Positions 16,867 through 26,053 are shown, counted from the first letter of the stretch. The stretch: DNA of 64,000 nt from JABSQH01 sp965230015 (GCA_965230015.1 CBDDKF010000026.1:62001-126000); one strand, 5' to 3'. Program-made: numbers and translations. Notes: generated by a model from the sequence alone, not told the origin.

Positions 16867-18846
16867 CTAACCGATGGCTGCGGCAATGACCTCAGCGGCG
16901 CGCGACTCAGACGGCGTTTCGTGTTGAACGTCCACCTGCTTGAGAAAGAACCGACTCCACGTACTTCGAGTCCATCGTTCCGGTTCATCGAGTATCGATC
17001 GCACACATGCCTCCAGGTCGTCGCTCGTAGAAGTGATCGGAAACGCATCGTCTGGACTGGCAAACGTGTTGACCTGCTCACAATGCGGGTTGTGGTATAC
17101 GAACGGCACGCCGCGCGCCATCGCCTCGAATGGAACGGTGCTGAATCGGGAGATCAACACGCCCGATCGGGTGAGCTCGTGGCGGATCGGCGCGTGGGCG
17201 CGAACGAGGCGGGTTCGCCGAGAGTGGTCGGCTGGGTGTTGTGACACGACCGCGGGAACGCCGAGAGGCGAAACCGCTCGCTCGACAGAGCCGATCCAAC
17301 GCTTCCGCTGTCTCTCAAGTACGCCGTAGGTGAAGTTCAGATTCACGAGGACTTGATTCGTCCGTTGTGAGCCCGGACTCAACCAGATTCGCTCGAGTCG
17401 GGTGCTCCCCACGATATGCACGTCTTGATCGGCGAGAGCACGCTGATCGTTGTCGCCTTGTCCGAGGATGAGGCGGGCCGTTCGATATGGGCGGCGATGC
17501 TGGCCGGTGTCGACGTCGTCGAAGTCCTGAGCGCCCTCTACCTTGGCGATCGTCGGGACACCGAGTTCGTTTGCTCTGTTGATGAGCGGCTTGGCGGGGC
17601 CCCAGTCGTTCATCACGACAACGGCCAGAGCGTGGTTGGCTGCGTTGATATCGAAGGGGAGGACCTCGTCGGTGTATCTCCCAAGAGCCCGTCGGGCGGA
17701 CGGACCTGTTGCAGGACTGAGCATGAACGCTGCCGGAACGCCGCGCGCGCGTAGCGATTCCGCCAGCGGGCCGAGCTCATCGACGTGGTACGCCGCCTCG
17801 GCGAGCAAGAGCGCGGCGCTCTGACGTCGAGGCGGCACGACGGTGGGACTGGCCGATACGCGGCGGGGTCGGGACAGGTTTCGGTTCTTGCGGCGAGCGA
17901 CGTCCGCGATCGGGCCACGGCCCGCCGGCGGCGGGCCGCCCTCATTTGTGGGCCGCCGCATGTCGATCTGCGCTGCAGAGCGAACTCTTGGCGGAGTCGA
18001 CAGGCCAAGATGTCCGTTGCTGGTGAACTGTTGACCGCTGGCACGAACCGCACGCCAGAGGCCCCCTTCGGGGAGCTGGGCGATTGGACCGACCGCTACG
18101 ACGACGTCGCGCTTGATCAGCGGACTGCCGAGCGGGAGTTCAGCGACATCCGGGTTCCCGGCGTCATACACTGCAGACGGTGGCGGAACCAGCGGTCGGC
18201 GGTGTCGTCGGAACACGTCTCGGGGATCAAGTTCGGCCCACTGACAGCACACGGCGGCCATGTTCGGCGCGATGCTCTGCAGCCGGGTGAGCCGATTCGA
18301 AAGCGATCCTGGAAGCAGGAAGTCGCGGTCGGTGAGCAAGCAGAGGAACTTCGCCCGCGACGCCTCGACACCGCTGTCGAGAGCGGCGGACGTGCCCACC
18401 GGCGACTCGTGCGCGAGGATCCGGATCCGCCCGTCAGCGGCAGCGAAGCGCTGAGCGGTGTCGAGCGTGCTGTCCGTTGAACCGTCGTCGACGACGATGC
18501 ACTCCCACGCCACGAGATCCTGCTCTTGCAGGCTTCGCAACGCTATTGCGAGAGAGCGTGCGCGGTTCTGAGTGACGACCACGACGCTTACCTCGACATG
18601 CGGTTGGACTTCGCCTGATTTCGGTTCGAGTTTGAGTGAGCCGATCGCACCGAGCCTCCGATCGCTCCGACGGGGCCGATCGCGCCAAGCGCTACTGCGC
18701 TCCTTGATCACTCGACGTGCTCGTCGCCAACGCCACTGGAAGCCGTGAGCCAACGTCTGTGCGGCGCCGGAGAGACCATCGGCGCTGATCGCAGCCCGCA
18801 GTCGGCGGTACGGCGCCGCGATCCCGTTCAATGTCCAAGCTGGCAC
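16867..18846 (-). CDS. Two-domain glycosyltransferase: GT2 plus GT-B-like domain
   Basis: About 659 residues from GTG 18846, chosen because longer frames would run into the divergent gene at 18905. A GT-A domain begins around residue 85 with VSVVVVTQNRARSLAIAL and IVVDDGSTDSTL; its metal site reads LLTDRDF, a D-x-D. From about 345 onward a GT-B-like fold is suggested by GSTRLERIWLSPGS, VVSQHPADHS and ISRFSTVPFEAMARGVPFVY. The last segment resembles CDP-glycerol transferase or epimerase-type C-terminal halves. It opens the operon leading to the fusion at 15293, the membrane protein and the sulfotransferase. The donors are not predictable. Confidence 0.7.
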   Translation of the reverse strand: MPAWTLNGIAAPYRRLRAAISADGLSGAAQTLAHGFQWRWRRARRVIKERSSAWRDRPRRSDRRLGAIGSLKLEPKSGEVQPHVEVSVVVVTQNRARSLAIALRSLQEQDLVAWECIVVDDGSTDSTLDTAQRFAAADGRIRILAHESPVGTSAALDSGVEASRAKFLCLLTDRDFLLPGSLSNRLTRLQSIAPNMAAVCCQWAELDPRDVFRRHRRPLVPPPSAVYDAGNPDVAELPLGSPLIKRDVVVAVGPIAQLPEGGLWRAVRASGQQFTSNGHLGLSTPPRVRSAAQIDMRRPTNEGGPPPAGRGPIADVARRKNRNLSRPRRVSASPTVVPPRRQSAALLLAEAAYHVDELGPLAESLRARGVPAAFMLSPATGPSARRALGRYTDEVLPFDINAANHALAVVVMNDWGPAKPLINRANELGVPTIAKVEGAQDFDDVDTGQHRRPYRTARLILGQGDNDQRALADQDVHIVGSTRLERIWLSPGSQRTNQVLVNLNFTYGVLERQRKRWIGSVERAVSPLGVPAVVSQHPADHSRRTRLVRAHAPIRHELTRSGVLISRFSTVPFEAMARGVPFVYHNPHCEQVNTFASPDDAFPITSTSDDLEACVRSILDEPERWTRSTWSRFFLKQVDVQHETPSESRAAEVIAAAIG

Positions 18847-18904
18847 CGTGCGAGTGTATTGACGATCGGCGGAGCATCGCCGAGAACCATCATTAGGAAA
18901 GCCC

Positions 18905-21112
18905 ATGCCACGCTGTTGCGTCACTTTGGTCGTACCGTTCTACGACGTCGAGGACTACATCGACCGATGCCTCGCCTCGATTGCTCAACAGACGATGGGC
19001 GACTTCGAGGTGGTCCTGGTCGACGACGGATCAGAAGATGGCTCTCTGGCGATCGCACAGCAGTACTGCGAGGGTGACGAGCGGTTCCAGCTCGTGCGCC
19101 AGGAGAACCAGGGACTGGCAAACGCACGGAACAATGGTGCCGACCGTGCAACGGGCGAGTACCTGATGTTCGTCGACAGCGACGACTTGCTTCCTCCGCG
19201 TGCCGTCGAGCTCCTCGTCGACCGACTCGATCGAACTGGCTCGGCGATGGCCCTTGGCAACGCCCGTCGCTTCGACCTCGGCACGACCGAGCCGTCATGG
19301 GGCCAGAGCCGTTCCGCGGCGGTCGACATCGACGCCACGACGATCGAACAGAGTCCGGCGATCGCGACCGACCGGATCGCATGCAACAAGATGTTTCGCA
19401 CGCCGATCTGGCAGGAGCAGGGGTATCGCTTTCCGTCGATGCGTTACGAGGACTATCCGGTCGTGCTCGCGGCGTTGATGGATGCTGCGTCGATCGACAC
19501 GGTGAGCGACCCGGTGTACTACTGGAGGCACCGCAGCGACGGCGGTTCGATTACGCAGCGAAGCCACGACGTGGGTAATGCGCTCGATCGGCTCGAATCA
19601 GCGCGGCAGGTACTCGACCTCGTCGAGGCCCGGGCGACAGCCGACGTCGCCACCGAGGTGCGCATCCTCCTGTCGCGGATCGACGTGCCCGCGGTGCTGA
19701 TGGCGTTCGAGGGCGCGACTGAGGACGAGCAGCAGCGACTCGGCGACGAGACACGGCGGCTGGTCGATCGGCTCGACACCCCTGCGCTGCGCCCAAGATC
19801 CGGACTGCTCGCACTGCAGCTCGATGCGCTCGGCCAACGGGACTACCAGGCGTTGCGTGGCTATGCGCGGAGTGCACGCGGCGGCGGGGAGCGCGCCGTC
19901 GATACACGGCTCAGCCGGACGCGGCCATGGCGGCGCGAGTTCGTCTTTCCCGGCGCTCGTGCCCGGCCACGACCGGCATCGGATGAGCGGTATCTCGTGC
20001 CCCATTGGCGGCAGCGCCTGATGACCAGTGTCGAGTCAATCGCAGTGGACGGCGACGGCGTAGTGATCGCAGGCACCGCCGCAATCGAATTCGGGTCTGC
20101 GAAACAAACGCTCGCCGTGTCGCTGAGTGGCGACGACTCCAGGCGCGCGCTCCACGCTGCTGTCGGCGACGACGGAGTGTTCCACGCCCGGCTGTCGACC
20201 GCGGCGCTACTTCGTAGCGAGGCGACCATCGAGCAGCGGTGGGGGGTCTCGGCGAGCGTTCGCAGTGGCTGGTTGCGACGCCGCGGACCGCTGGTGCATG
20301 CCGACGAGGCGACACGGCCTGCGAGTGCGCTCGTCGAGTCGGCCGCAGGCCGATGGGTGCGAGCCGGCATCGGGGACACTGGCGCGCTCGAAGTCGACGT
20401 GCTGGTGGAACCGATCGTCGCCTCCGGAGTGGAGCTCGACAGGGACACGCTCCGGGTCGTTCTCCAGAACGCCGCAGGCGCCGACATCGAGCTTCGGGAC
20501 GACGCCGGTCGGTCGCATGCCGTCGAGACGCGCCATATCGGCGACACGGTGATGGTCAGCATCGACCTGCGCCGACTCGCCGATGCGCCACCTGCTGAGA
20601 ACCCCGCTACCGCCGTCGCCGAGTTCTCACTGTGGGCATCCGGCAACGCCCGTCCGGCCCTCTCTGGGAGTGTCTCGGCACCGACCTATTGGGTCACCGA
20701 CGAGTGGGCCGTCGGCCTCACGCGTGCGCGTGACGGGCGACTCGTTCTCCGTCGCATGCCAGCAGCGCCCGCCGTGATCGAACTCGAAACCGAGGGCGAC
20801 TCGTTGCTGTTGCGCGGTATCGGACCGGCACCCCACACGGCATCGTGGTGGGCCGGACGGGGCCGGCTGCCAATCGGTTTGATTCATGACAGCCAGACCG
20901 GGCGTTGGTCTGCCTCAGTGTCGTGGGTCGCGTTGCACGAGCTCATCGATGCCGGCCCAGCGGACGAGCAGATCGCCGTCCCGGTCCACGGCGAGGCCCC
21001 GATCCACGTCGATGGGTTCCTCGCCGCGTCACTGCCCATGCGCGTTGCCGCGGAAGGGCGGCGCGTTGCGATCCGCCGCCGGGGCGACGCGATCACCATC
21101 GCCAGATCGTGA
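18905..21112 (+). CDS. GT2 glycosyltransferase with large beta-rich C-terminal region
   Basis: 735 residues from ATG 18905, with aggaaa just upstream. The N-terminal GT-A domain shows VVPFYDVEDYIDRCLASI, LVDDGSEDGS and the metal site MFVDSDDLLPP. ACNKMFRT and a late YEDYPV segment are typical of WcaA-like GT2 enzymes. From about residue 370 the chain has no GT motifs and looks like repeated beta-strand modules ending in IPIGLIHDSQ-like strands. Similar tails occur on actinobacterial wall-polymer glycosyltransferases. It heads the seven-gene operon that continues with the ACP module, the PseH-like gene, pseI and pseG. Confidence 0.75.
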   Translation: MPRCCVTLVVPFYDVEDYIDRCLASIAQQTMGDFEVVLVDDGSEDGSLAIAQQYCEGDERFQLVRQENQGLANARNNGADRATGEYLMFVDSDDLLPPRAVELLVDRLDRTGSAMALGNARRFDLGTTEPSWGQSRSAAVDIDATTIEQSPAIATDRIACNKMFRTPIWQEQGYRFPSMRYEDYPVVLAALMDAASIDTVSDPVYYWRHRSDGGSITQRSHDVGNALDRLESARQVLDLVEARATADVATEVRILLSRIDVPAVLMAFEGATEDEQQRLGDETRRLVDRLDTPALRPRSGLLALQLDALGQRDYQALRGYARSARGGGERAVDTRLSRTRPWRREFVFPGARARPRPASDERYLVPHWRQRLMTSVESIAVDGDGVVIAGTAAIEFGSAKQTLAVSLSGDDSRRALHAAVGDDGVFHARLSTAALLRSEATIEQRWGVSASVRSGWLRRRGPLVHADEATRPASALVESAAGRWVRAGIGDTGALEVDVLVEPIVASGVELDRDTLRVVLQNAAGADIELRDDAGRSHAVETRHIGDTVMVSIDLRRLADAPPAENPATAVAEFSLWASGNARPALSGSVSAPTYWVTDEWAVGLTRARDGRLVLRRMPAAPAVIELETEGDSLLLRGIGPAPHTASWWAGRGRLPIGLIHDSQTGRWSASVSWVALHELIDAGPADEQIAVPVHGEAPIHVDGFLAASLPMRVAAEGRRVAIRRRGDAITIARS

Positions 21113-21144
21113 GCAACCAAAGAGGCAGCCGATACCGTGTCTCC

Positions 21145-21150
21145 GGGAGG
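21145..21150 (+). promoter_or_regulatory. Strong ribosome binding site fixing the ACP start
   Basis: gggagg lies seven bases before GTG 21158. This supports GTG 21158 over the in-frame GTG at 21137. Confidence 0.7.
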
Positions 21151-21157
21151 CTGTGAC

Positions 21158-21409
21158 GTGACGATTCGCGACTCGATCATCGAGTTACTGACTGAGCTCT
21201 TCGACGAAGACGATCTCGAGGTCCCCGACTTCAGCGATGACTTGGTGTTGCTCGAGACCGAACTCGACAGCCTCGGTTATGCCGTGCTCGTGACGCGCCT
21301 CGAAGAGCAGCATGGCATCGACCCGTTTTCGGCAATGGACGAGCCGGTGTACCCCGCCACCCTCGGTGAGTTCGTCGCTGTCTACGAGCAGCATCTGGCA
21401 CCGAAGTGA
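21158..21409 (+). CDS. Acyl carrier protein
   Basis: 83 residues, acidic and helical, with the phosphopantetheine attachment Ser in ETELDSLGYAVLVTRLEE. After modification by a PPTase (none is in this window) it carries an acyl group as a thioester. The strong upstream gggagg decides the start. It is followed 28 bases later by an acyl-adenylating enzyme and then an SDR, which together form a compact loading and reduction set. It is a stand-alone ACP placed in a glycan operon and is probably not the housekeeping fatty-acid ACP. Confidence 0.82.
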   Translation: MTIRDSIIELLTELFDEDDLEVPDFSDDLVLLETELDSLGYAVLVTRLEEQHGIDPFSAMDEPVYPATLGEFVAVYEQHLAPK

Positions 21410-21437
21410 ACGCATCGTCGACGTCGGTCAGCGCCCG

Positions 21438-22679
21438 ATGACCGACCAGCGTCTGGTGGCTCCCGCAACGGCGACGGGCACCGCCGTCGACACCGCCGCG
21501 CGGGCGTGGACGTTCGAGGATCTTCGGGGCGATGCGCTCGGCCTGCGCGCTCAGGTCGCGCGCGGCGAGCGCGCATCGCTGCGGAGCGACGATGCCGGGG
21601 TGGTCGCAGCCGCCATGCTCGCACTCGACGGGTGGGCCAGCGAGGTTCATCTGTTGCCGGGCGATGTCGTCATCGACGCCCCAGGAACGGTGCGGATCGA
21701 CGTCCAGTCGTCCGGATCTGACACTCGTGAGGATGCGGCTGCCGGCAACACAACGGACTGGATCCTGTACACGTCGGGGACGACGGGGACACCCAAACCG
21801 GTGCGGCATACCGGACGGTCGCTTGCGCAGCGCGTTGCCAGCTCGCCGCGTGCTCGCGAGTTGCGTTGGGGGCTGTTGTACGACCCGAATCGGATGGCGG
21901 GCACCCAGGTGTTGCTGCAGTCGTTGTTGACCGGGGCGTACCTTGCGGCGCCGCCGCTCGATGCCCCGCTGCACGAGCGCGTGCGGATGCTCGTCGACTC
22001 GCGGGTGAACGCGCTGTCGGCGACGCCCACCCTGTGGCGGATGATGCTGCGGCTGCCGTCGCTTGATTTGCCATTGCGACAGATCACGTTGGGCGGCGAG
22101 ATTGCCGACCAGCCGACGCTTGACGCGCTGCGCGCTCGGTTCCCCGATGCACGGATCGTGCACATCTTCGCGGCCACCGAGACCGGCGCGGTGTTCTCGG
22201 TGACCGATGGTCGGGCAGGATTTCCGATCGACTACCTCGATGACGCGGCCCACGGGGTGTCGCTCGCCGTGCGCGATGGTGTTCTCCACGTGTACCGGCC
22301 CGAAGCCGCTGAGACAGACAGCGACGGGTTCGTGTCCACCGGTGACGTCGTGGAGCGCGTTGGCGACCGAATGATGTTCTGCGGCCGCGCGTCGGGCGTG
22401 GTCAACGTCGGTGGCGCCAACGTGTCACCAGAAGCGGTGGAACACATGTTGCGCGCCCACCCGGCCGTCGACGACGTGGTTGTGAAGGCCCGTCCGAATT
22501 CGGTGACCGGCAATGTCCTCGTCGCTGATGTCGTGCCGTCCTCAGGTGCGGAGTCGGCCACGCTGACCAAAGAGTTGCGCGCTCATGTCCGCAGCCAAGC
22601 GCCGCGGACACACGTCCCGGCATCGATCACGTTCGTCTCGGCGCTCGATGTTGCGGCGACCGGGAAGGCGGAACGCTGA
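21438..22679 (+). CDS. AMP-dependent acyl ligase (ANL superfamily), short form
   Basis: 413 residues from ATG 21438. The adenylation motifs are present in order: A3 YTSGTTGTPKPV, A5 IFAATETGAV, A7 GFVSTGDVVER, A8 FCGRASGVVNVGGANVSPE, and the A10 Lys in TGKAER at the very C-terminus. It should activate a carboxylic acid with ATP and load it on the neighbouring ACP. It is shorter than typical 500-residue ligases; the reduced N-terminal region is seen in some dedicated ACP ligases. Its last base is shared with the ATG of the SDR gene. The acid substrate cannot be read from the sequence. Confidence 0.82.
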   Translation: MTDQRLVAPATATGTAVDTAARAWTFEDLRGDALGLRAQVARGERASLRSDDAGVVAAAMLALDGWASEVHLLPGDVVIDAPGTVRIDVQSSGSDTREDAAAGNTTDWILYTSGTTGTPKPVRHTGRSLAQRVASSPRARELRWGLLYDPNRMAGTQVLLQSLLTGAYLAAPPLDAPLHERVRMLVDSRVNALSATPTLWRMMLRLPSLDLPLRQITLGGEIADQPTLDALRARFPDARIVHIFAATETGAVFSVTDGRAGFPIDYLDDAAHGVSLAVRDGVLHVYRPEAAETDSDGFVSTGDVVERVGDRMMFCGRASGVVNVGGANVSPEAVEHMLRAHPAVDDVVVKARPNSVTGNVLVADVVPSSGAESATLTKELRAHVRSQAPRTHVPASITFVSALDVAATGKAER

Positions 22680-23404
22680 TGGCCGACCGCGACGTGGTCA
22701 TCGTCACCGGAACATCTGGCGGACTCGGCGCAGCGATCGGCCATTGCTTGATCCAGAACGGCTACGACGTGGTCGGCATCGCCCGCCGGCCGGTCGACTC
22801 GGCCGAGCTCGACTCACCCGTCGATCACTACCAGCACGTCGCCTACGACCTGTCCGACACGTCGGGAATCGGCGACATGGTGAGCGATGTCGTGCGACGG
22901 TTTGGCAAGCCGTTCGCCCTCGTCAACAACGCCGCCGTTGCCCGCGATGGCGTGCTCGCCACGATGCACAACAGCGACATCGAGGAGGTTGTGCGCGTCA
23001 ACGTGACCGCGCCGCTGTTGGTCGCCAAGTACGTCGTTCGTCACATGCTCAGCAACCGACGCGGGCGTATCGTCAACATCTCGTCGATTGTCGCCCGCAC
23101 CGGATACAGCGGTCTTGCGGCGTACGGTGCCAGCAAGGCGGCGGTCGAGGGGATGACGCGCTCGCTCGCCCGCGAGGTTGGGCGCCGCGGCGTGACGGTC
23201 AACGCGATCGCGCCGGGGTTCATGCCCACGGCGATGACCGAAGGCCTGATCGAAGCGGATCTCGAACGGATCGCCCGGCGTTCGGCCCTCGGCAAGTTCC
23301 CGGACGTCGACGACGTCGCATCGAGTGTGGCGTTCCTGCTGAGTGACGCAGGTTCGTCGATCACCGGCACCGTCCTCACGGTCGACGGTGGTTCCACAGC
23401 CTGA
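22679..23404 (+). CDS. SDR, 3-oxoacyl-ACP reductase (FabG)-like
   Basis: 241 residues, FabG-like: TGTSGGLGAAIG at the cofactor site, VNNAAVARDG, Ser in NISSIVARTG, YGASK for the catalytic Tyr and Lys, VNAIAPGFMPTAMTE, and a VDGGS end. FabG-type enzymes reduce a 3-ketoacyl-ACP to the (R)-3-hydroxyacyl form with NADPH. Placement directly after the ACP and its ligase suggests that such a substrate is made here, for example a 3-hydroxyacyl group. It may instead act on a sugar. The start overlaps the previous gene, and its stop overlaps the next ATG. Confidence 0.78.
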   Translation: MADRDVVIVTGTSGGLGAAIGHCLIQNGYDVVGIARRPVDSAELDSPVDHYQHVAYDLSDTSGIGDMVSDVVRRFGKPFALVNNAAVARDGVLATMHNSDIEEVVRVNVTAPLLVAKYVVRHMLSNRRGRIVNISSIVARTGYSGLAAYGASKAAVEGMTRSLAREVGRRGVTVNAIAPGFMPTAMTEGLIEADLERIARRSALGKFPDVDDVASSVAFLLSDAGSSITGTVLTVDGGSTA

Positions 23405-24005
23405 TGGTGTTGACCCTCCGTCCGGTCGAGCCGGATGATCGTGACCGACTATTGGCGTGGCGCAACGCCGAGCGAGTGCGCATGGTCTCGATCGATGACC
23501 GCCTGATCGATGCAGACACACATGCGTCGTGGTTCGAGCAACTCCTCTGCGAATCGCGACCGTCGACGATGATCGTCGAGGATGCGATCCGACCGATCGC
23601 GGTCGTGCGACTTGGCGACTTCGACCCCCCGTCCACCGGTCTTGCTCCTGGGCCTGCCATCTCGGCGAGACGCAGGTCGCGCCCGGGGTGGGTGCGTGCC
23701 TACCGGTGATCGGACTCGGGCTCGGCTTCGAGTCCTGGGGAGCAAGCGTGATGTATGCAGAGGTGCTCGGCACGAACCGCAACATGCTTGGCATTCACCG
23801 ACGGCTCGGTATACCGGTTGACAAGGTGCTCGAAGACGAAGTCGTTCGTGCCGACTTCACCCGCGTTGATCTCGTGCAGTTCTCGGTGCCGCGAGCGATC
23901 TGGCCGCAGATTCGACAGGCCGCTGAACGCCTTCTTCCAAGCGGTACCCGAGCGGATCTCGTCTCGCTGCTGGCGACGCTTCCGCGCGCGTCCGACCATG
24001 GTTAG
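23404..24005 (+). pseudogene. pseH: PseH-like GNAT N-acetyltransferase, split by a frameshift at a C6 run
   Basis: The first frame (23404 to about 23630) gives the N-terminal half: LRPVEPDDRDRLLAWRNAE, HASWFEQLL, VVRLGDFDP. The second frame (from 23631 to 24005) gives VHRSCSWACHLGE, the acetyl-CoA region, then AEVLGTNRNMLGIHRRLGI. The break lies at six C residues (23625-23630); adding one C, or a -1 slip, restores one 200-residue protein. PseH acetylates the 4-amino group of the UDP-altrosamine intermediate of Pse synthesis. As written, the first frame ends at TGA 23709. It could be a real mutation, a sequencing error or programmed slippage. The stop is 10 bases before pseI. Confidence 0.72.
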
Positions 24006-24014
24006 CCTGCTCCT

Positions 24015-25070
24015 ATGAGCGAGGACGGTTTCCGTCTCGGACAAAGAGTGATCGGTCCACGCGCGCCGGTGTTCACCATCGCGGAGCTGTCCGGAAACCA
24101 CAACGGCAGTTATGGCCGCGCCGTCGAGATGGTGCGTGCTGCCGCGGCCGCGGGGGCCGATGCGGTGAAGGTGCAAACCTACACGGCGGACTCGATCACC
24201 CTCGACAGCGATCGGCCCGAGTTCCAGGCCGAGGGGTTGTGGGAGGGACGCACGCTCTACGACCTCTATGGCGAGGCGTCGATGCCGTGGGAGTGGCAAG
24301 CCGACCTGGCGAAAGAGGCGCAATCGGCTGGTGTGGAGTTCTTCTCGTCCGTGTTCGACGACAGCTCGATCGAGTATCTCGAGTCGATCGGCGTCGCCGC
24401 CTACAAGATCGCGTCGTTCGAACTGGTCGACATCGGATTGATCGAGGCGGCCGCAGCAACCGGCAAGCCGCTGATCATCTCCACCGGAATGGGCACCATC
24501 GCCGAGATCGAAGAGGCCGTTGCCGCCGCCCGCCGCGGCGGGGCGAGCGACATTGCGCTGCTCGCGTGCACCAGCGCGTATCCCGCGCCGCCGTCGGCCG
24601 CCAACCTGCGCAAGATCGCGCACCTTGCCGACACCTTCGATGTCGTCGCCGGGTTGTCCGATCACACATTGGGCAACGAGGTCGCCGTGGCCGCCACCGC
24701 ACTCGGCGCATCCATCGTCGAGAAGCACTTCACCCTTCGACGGGCCGACGGCGGTGTCGACAGCGCCTTCTCGCTCGAACCCGAAGAGTTCGCCCAGCTC
24801 GTTCACGGCGTGCGCGTCGCGACCGAGGCGATCGGCGGAGTTCACTACGGACCGACCGATGCCGATCGGAGCAGCGTCGGTTATCGCCGCTCGCTGTTCG
24901 TGGCCCGCGATCTCGCAGCGGGCGATGTCATCGGCGTCGGAGACGTGCGATCGGTGCGACCCGCCGGCGGCCTGCACACGCGCCATCTCCCGGAACTGAT
25001 CGGTCGACGAGTGCGACGCGACGTGGCGACTGGCACACCGGTCTCCTGGGACCTCATCGACCTCGCGTGA
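24015..25070 (+). CDS. pseI: Pseudaminic acid synthase
   Basis: 351 residues, a NeuB-family enzyme. Characteristic segments in order are AELSGNHNGSYGRA, AVKVQTYTADSIT, FSSVFDDSSIEYLE, YKIASFELVD, ISTGMGT, CTSAYPAPPS, GLSDHTLG and EKHFTLRRADGGVDSAFSL. The last is typical of the Pse rather than Neu or Leg branch. A C-terminal SAF domain covers about 285-350. It condenses 2,4-diacetamido-2,4,6-trideoxy-altrose with phosphoenolpyruvate to give pseudaminic acid. It lies between the split PseH-like gene and pseG, overlapping pseG by four bases (GTGA). Confidence 0.9.
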   Translation: MSEDGFRLGQRVIGPRAPVFTIAELSGNHNGSYGRAVEMVRAAAAAGADAVKVQTYTADSITLDSDRPEFQAEGLWEGRTLYDLYGEASMPWEWQADLAKEAQSAGVEFFSSVFDDSSIEYLESIGVAAYKIASFELVDIGLIEAAAATGKPLIISTGMGTIAEIEEAVAAARRGGASDIALLACTSAYPAPPSAANLRKIAHLADTFDVVAGLSDHTLGNEVAVAATALGASIVEKHFTLRRADGGVDSAFSLEPEEFAQLVHGVRVATEAIGGVHYGPTDADRSSVGYRRSLFVARDLAAGDVIGVGDVRSVRPAGGLHTRHLPELIGRRVRRDVATGTPVSWDLIDLA

Positions 25071-26053
25071 CAGCGTCTGGCGGGCAACGACTCCATGTGG
25101 AGCTGCGGTGCGAAATCGGTCAGCACATCGGGGTCGGTCATGCCGCCCGGTGCGTCACGCTTGCGGTGGCCCTTGCGTCTGCTGGCCACGACGTCGAGAT
25201 GGTGTCGCCGCCACTGCCACAGTGGTTGCAGGCCCGCCTCGACGCTGTGGGCGTTGCGTCGAACCGGACCCCATCGCGCCGTACGCCGACCCTCGTCGTC
25301 GTCGATGGCTACGGGCTTGGACACGAGGTGCGGCAGGCCGTATCGCAGGGCACGCCGACGTTGGTGATCGACGACAACCGGGAGCTCCCAGTCGATCTCG
25401 CGACGCTCGTGCTCAACCCGAATCCCCACGCGAGCGTGGAGGTGTATGCCGACGTCGACGCGTCTCGCCTCATGCTCGGAACTCGGTACGCACTCGTGCG
25501 CGAAGACGTCGTCGCTGTTGGGCCGCGGTCGGTTGATGTCGATCGTACCGACGAGGTGCCCACTGTCGTGGCGATCGGTGGTACCGACCCGCTCGAACTG
25601 ACCGTGCCGATCGTCCGCCACGTGCTGGCCGCGGGTGGCCGGCCGATCGTCAGTGCGGCCGTCCCGGCTGCTGCCGTGAGGGCTCTCGCATCGGATCCAT
25701 CGGTCACCGTCGACCCCGGAGATCTCGTCGAGGCGTATCGGCACGCAGATCTTGCGGTCGTCGGAGGGGGCGGCACGATGTGGGAGGTCGCGTGCCTCGG
25801 CATTCCCGCTATTGCAGCGATTGTCGCCGACAACCAGGCAGGCGGGGCGACCTCTGCTGGCGAGCTCGGGTTGGTCGTGCCGGTCGACGCGCGAGCTGAC
25901 GCTGGTGTCGATCGACTGTCGGCTGCCATCACGTCGTTGATGGTCGACACGGAGCGGCGGCGGGAGATGCATCGAGCGGGTCCCCGGGTGATCGACGGTC
26001 GTGGGCCATCGCGCGTCGTCGACGTCGTCGAGCGTCTCGCCACCGAGTGGTGA
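25067..26053 (+). CDS. pseG: UDP-2,4-diacetamido-2,4,6-trideoxy-altropyranose hydrolase
   Basis: 328 residues from GTG 25067, which overlaps the pseI stop. The N-terminal RCEIGQHIGVGHAARCV holds the catalytic GxGH His of the PseG/SpsG family. VDGYGLG and VIDDNRELPVD follow, and the GT-B-like C-terminal half has VVGGGGTMWEVACLGIPAIA. It removes UDP from the altrosamine nucleotide to release the hexose used by PseI. It is the last gene of the plus-strand arm and faces the minus-strand cytidylyltransferase across a 14-base gap. Confidence 0.85.
   Translation: MTASGGQRLHVELRCEIGQHIGVGHAARCVTLAVALASAGHDVEMVSPPLPQWLQARLDAVGVASNRTPSRRTPTLVVVDGYGLGHEVRQAVSQGTPTLVIDDNRELPVDLATLVLNPNPHASVEVYADVDASRLMLGTRYALVREDVVAVGPRSVDVDRTDEVPTVVAIGGTDPLELTVPIVRHVLAAGGRPIVSAAVPAAAVRALASDPSVTVDPGDLVEAYRHADLAVVGGGGTMWEVACLGIPAIAAIVADNQAGGATSAGELGLVVPVDARADAGVDRLSAAITSLMVDTERRREMHRAGPRVIDGRGPSRVVDVVERLATEW

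Noticed and set aside
21158..23404. ACP, ligase and SDR as a polyketide or nonribosomal peptide cluster
   Set aside because: No ketosynthase, acyltransferase, condensation or thioesterase domain is nearby; the flanks are glycan genes.
23700..24986. 428-residue minus-strand frame over the PseH-like gene and pseI
   Set aside because: It is a shadow of pseI with no recognisable domain.
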